In this document: in pieces, positions 4,422-6,300 of the stretch
Layout of the letters: each line of letters begins with the position of its first letter
Numbering within the stretch: position 1 is the first letter of the stretch
Source: an uncultured Acidimicrobiales bacterium
GTDB taxonomy: Bacteria > Actinomycetota > Acidimicrobiia > Acidimicrobiales > Iamiaceae
Length of the DNA stretch: 6,300 nt
Assembly: GCA_937926025.1 (NCBI GenBank)
Contig: CALANQ010000335.1
Coordinates: forward strand, 1-6,300
Reading direction: 5' to 3'
Position numbers and translations under genes: made by a program
The notes under the pieces: model-generated
Database searches by the model: none
Told to the model about the DNA's origin: nothing
What the model saw: the letters and a program-made list of their open reading frames with translations, nothing else

Positions 4422-5360
4422 GTGAGCAAGGCTGAAGCGATCGACACCACCGTCGGACCCATCGGGGGGCAGGCGCTGCCCGAAGGCGTGATGATGCGGC
4501 GGGGCCAGTCGTGGGGGGCCGCCGTCCGGCGCCAGGACGGCAGCATCGGCACCCCCAGCCGGGGGCTGCCCGCCAGTCTCGACAAGTGGCGCCAGCTGCC
4601 GCTGGTCCGGGGCGTCATGGCCCTGGGCGAGACCGCCGCGCTGGGCACCAAGGCCACGGTGTGGGCAGCGCAGGAGCGGGGCGACGAGTCCGGCGACGGC
4701 TACACCCGCAAGGGCCTGGCCGCCACGGTCGCCATCGCCATCATCGCCGTGGTCGGCATCTTCGGCCTGCTGCCCGCCGTGCTGGTGAAGCTGGCCGGCA
4801 TCGACGGGGCCGTCACCTTCCCCCTGGCCGAAGGCCTCATCCGCCTCGGAATCCTGGTCGGCTACCTCTGGCTGCTCGGCCGCTCGCCGCAGGTGCAGCG
4901 GGTGTTCGCCTACCACGGTGCCGAGCACATGACCATCCACGCCTTCGAGCACCGCATCTCGCTGGTGCCGTCGGAGATCCGCCACTTCAGCCGCCGTCAT
5001 CCGCGCTGCGGCACGGCGTTCCTGCTGGTGGTGGTGATCACCACGATGTTCGTCCACGCCTTCATGGGCCACCACAGCTGGCAGTGGCTGGTGGCGGGCC
5101 GCATCCTGGGCCTGCCGCTGGTGGCCGGGCTGGCGTACGAGGCCATCCGGTTCGCCGGCCGCCACCAGCACCAGTGGATCGGGCGGATCATCATGGCGCC
5201 GGGGTCCTGGCTGCAGGGCATCACCACCGCCGAACCCACCGACGACATGATCGAGGTGGCCATCGCCGCTCTCGAGGCCACGCTCGCCGCCGAACCCCTC
5301 GCCCCCGCCGCCGACCTCGCCGGCACCGACGCCGTGCTGGCCGCCGGGACCGCCCGATGA
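4422..5360 (+). CDS. DUF1385 membrane protein (YqhQ family)
   Basis: A 312-residue integral membrane protein starting at GTG. It carries the family signatures: G15-G16-Q17-A-L-P-E21-G22-V-M-M-R26 at the N-terminus, RGVMALGE near 63-70, the histidine-rich Y164-H-G-A-E168-H169 with H173 and E176, and H193-P-R-C196-G-T198. The closing motif is T-T-x-E-P-T-D-D-M-I-E-V-A near the C-terminus. The conserved His, Glu and Cys residues look like a metal site, and the family (COG3872) is often described as a predicted metal-dependent enzyme. No reaction is established to my knowledge. About four membrane helices are seen, near 99-122, 138-155, 199-217 and 222-246. The length is close to that of B. subtilis YqhQ (about 318). 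An Ala-rich tail of about 25 residues follows the conserved part. The stop overlaps the next start (ATGA, 5357-5360), so the two products are probably made together. Family assignment is firm, function unknown. Confidence 0.92.
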   Translation: MSKAEAIDTTVGPIGGQALPEGVMMRRGQSWGAAVRRQDGSIGTPSRGLPASLDKWRQLPLVRGVMALGETAALGTKATVWAAQERGDESGDGYTRKGLAATVAIAIIAVVGIFGLLPAVLVKLAGIDGAVTFPLAEGLIRLGILVGYLWLLGRSPQVQRVFAYHGAEHMTIHAFEHRISLVPSEIRHFSRRHPRCGTAFLLVVVITTMFVHAFMGHHSWQWLVAGRILGLPLVAGLAYEAIRFAGRHQHQWIGRIIMAPGSWLQGITTAEPTDDMIEVAIAALEATLAAEPLAPAADLAGTDAVLAAGTAR

Positions 5361-6300
5361 CCGTGGTCCAGGCCACCGACCGCGCCGCCAAGGCGCACGT
5401 CGCGTGGAGCCCGGTGCCGCCCGCCACCAACGACCTGGTGTCCCGGCTCGTCGCAGAGGGCAAGATCGCGGCCGTGCCCGAGACCGCCCCGCCGCCGAGC
5501 CGCGTCGAGCAGCTCAGCAACCGCCGGACCCTCGTGCTGGGCCTGTCGGGCATCACGATGATCGTCGAGGTGCTGAGCATCGCCGGGCTGGTCCCGAAGC
5601 TGGTGGTCGGCGGCCTGCCGCTCTCGTTCTCCCTGCTGCCGGCGATGGCCCTCGGCCTGGCCTGCGGTTCCCGCCTCCTCGGCCGCTCCGCCATCCGCCG
5701 AGCCGCCGTCGTGTTCTGGTCGCTGGCCGGGCTCCTGCTCGCCGGCATCACCGTGCTGTTCATCCGGGAGGGCCGCCTGGAGCTGGTGCCCGCCCTGGTG
5801 CTGGCCGCGCTGGACGAGGAGCTGGTGTACCGGCTGGCCATCCCGGCGGTCATCGCGGCCGCCCTGCGCCTGGGCAACGTCCGGCCCAACGCCGCCCGCA
5901 TCGCCGGCCTGGTGGCGGCCGGGTTCTGGTTCTGCCTGCTGCCCGGCCACCTGGAGCAGGTGGCCACGCCCACCGGCTTCGTGCCCTACGTGGCGTTCGC
6001 CTCGCTGTCGGCCTTCATCGTCTACCGGTCGGGCTCGATCCTGCCGCTGGCCATCGGCCACGCCATCTCCAACCTGCTGACGTTCCTGATGTTCGGCGCC
6101 GCCGTCACCGCCGATGCCCGCGGCCTCGGCATGGCGTCGATCCTCTGCCTGCTGGTCCTCGCCTACGGCCGGCCCCGGCGCATCACCGTCGGCGACGACG
6201 GCGGCCTGGTGGACACACAGACCGGCCTCAACGTCACCGCCATCGACCTGCGCGACGGCCAGCCGGCGCTCCTGGAGCTGGCCGACGGCCGGTACCTCCC
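5357..6300 (+). CDS. CPBP-family intramembrane metalloprotease homologue (Rce1/Abi-like), 3' truncated by window
   Basis: An open frame from the ATG at 5357 to the window edge, 314 full codons without a stop. It begins with a soluble Pro/Ala-rich stretch (1-55), then multiple hydrophobic helices (roughly 58-78, 87-104, 116-136, 143-152, 182-197, 208-223, 228-247, 257-270). The CPBP catalytic motifs are present: E154-E155-x3-R159 (DEELVYR), H198 in LLPGH, and H235-x3-N239. In motif 2 the residue four before the His is Leu (L194) instead of the usual Phe, a mild deviation. Family members include CAAX-prenyl endopeptidase Rce1 and bacterial proteases linked to bacteriocin immunity or membrane-protein processing; the substrate here cannot be told. 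After the last helix a charged, beta-rich region (272 onward) continues past the window, an extension CPBP proteins normally lack. ATGA overlap with DUF1385 indicates translational coupling. Confidence 0.85.
   Translation, partial: MTVVQATDRAAKAHVAWSPVPPATNDLVSRLVAEGKIAAVPETAPPPSRVEQLSNRRTLVLGLSGITMIVEVLSIAGLVPKLVVGGLPLSFSLLPAMALGLACGSRLLGRSAIRRAAVVFWSLAGLLLAGITVLFIREGRLELVPALVLAALDEELVYRLAIPAVIAAALRLGNVRPNAARIAGLVAAGFWFCLLPGHLEQVATPTGFVPYVAFASLSAFIVYRSGSILPLAIGHAISNLLTFLMFGAAVTADARGLGMASILCLLVLAYGRPRRITVGDDGGLVDTQTGLNVTAIDLRDGQPALLELADGRYL

Noticed and set aside
3561..5171. 536-codon open frame on the - strand crossing the receiver and DUF1385 genes
   Set aside because: It overlaps two well-supported + strand genes and the intergenic repeats, shows no family motif, and has antisense-type composition.

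Overview
The window is GC-rich DNA that reads as a high-GC actinobacterium. Codons end almost always in G or C, TTG and GTG starts sit behind clear Shine-Dalgarno sequences, and two genes have TAnnnT-type -10 elements so close to the ATG that leaderless mRNAs are likely. A deep-branching actinobacterial class such as Acidimicrobiia would fit. That placement is an impression from gene content and base composition, not a computed assignment. Everything credible is encoded on the + strand.

Layout: (1) 1-62, the apparent Ala-rich C-terminal tail of an upstream gene followed by a GC hairpin. (2) 97-519, a single-domain cyclic-nucleotide-binding protein (CRP-type beta-barrel without a DNA-binding domain), probably leaderless. 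(3) 520-647, an intergenic region with a weak terminator hairpin, a perfect 8-bp inverted repeat over a putative promoter, and a clear RBS. (4) 648-1406, a secreted lipoprotein of unknown function, possibly beta-sandwich. (5) 1474-3705, a large membrane Fe-S/heme oxidoreductase: a NarI/HdrE-like heme b membrane domain, two [4Fe-4S] motifs and two CCG domains. This is the architecture of EtfD (mycobacterial Rv0338c) and of the EMO-type ETF:menaquinone oxidoreductases. (6) 3708-4139, a small degenerate response-regulator receiver domain, translationally coupled to the oxidoreductase by a 2-nt gap and starting at TTG. (7) 4140-4421, a 282-nt intergenic region unusually rich in repeats: a 26/27-bp direct repeat, a 9-bp and a 7-bp inverted repeat, and an 18-bp palindrome overlapping the -35 of a good promoter. 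(8) 4422-5360, a DUF1385 (YqhQ-type) membrane protein. (9) 5357 to the window end, a CPBP-family (Rce1/Abi-like) intramembrane protease homologue overlapping the previous stop by ATGA and running off the edge.

Functionally, the oxidoreductase would pass electrons from reduced electron-transfer flavoprotein (fatty-acid beta-oxidation) to the menaquinone pool, and the coupled pseudo-receiver could be a non-canonical regulatory or assembly partner. DUF1385 and the CPBP protein form a two-gene membrane operon driven by the elaborate 4140-4421 control region. No RNA genes, insertion sequences, CRISPR arrays or phage genes were seen. The least explained parts are the oxidoreductase/pseudo-receiver pair and the repeat-rich control region.
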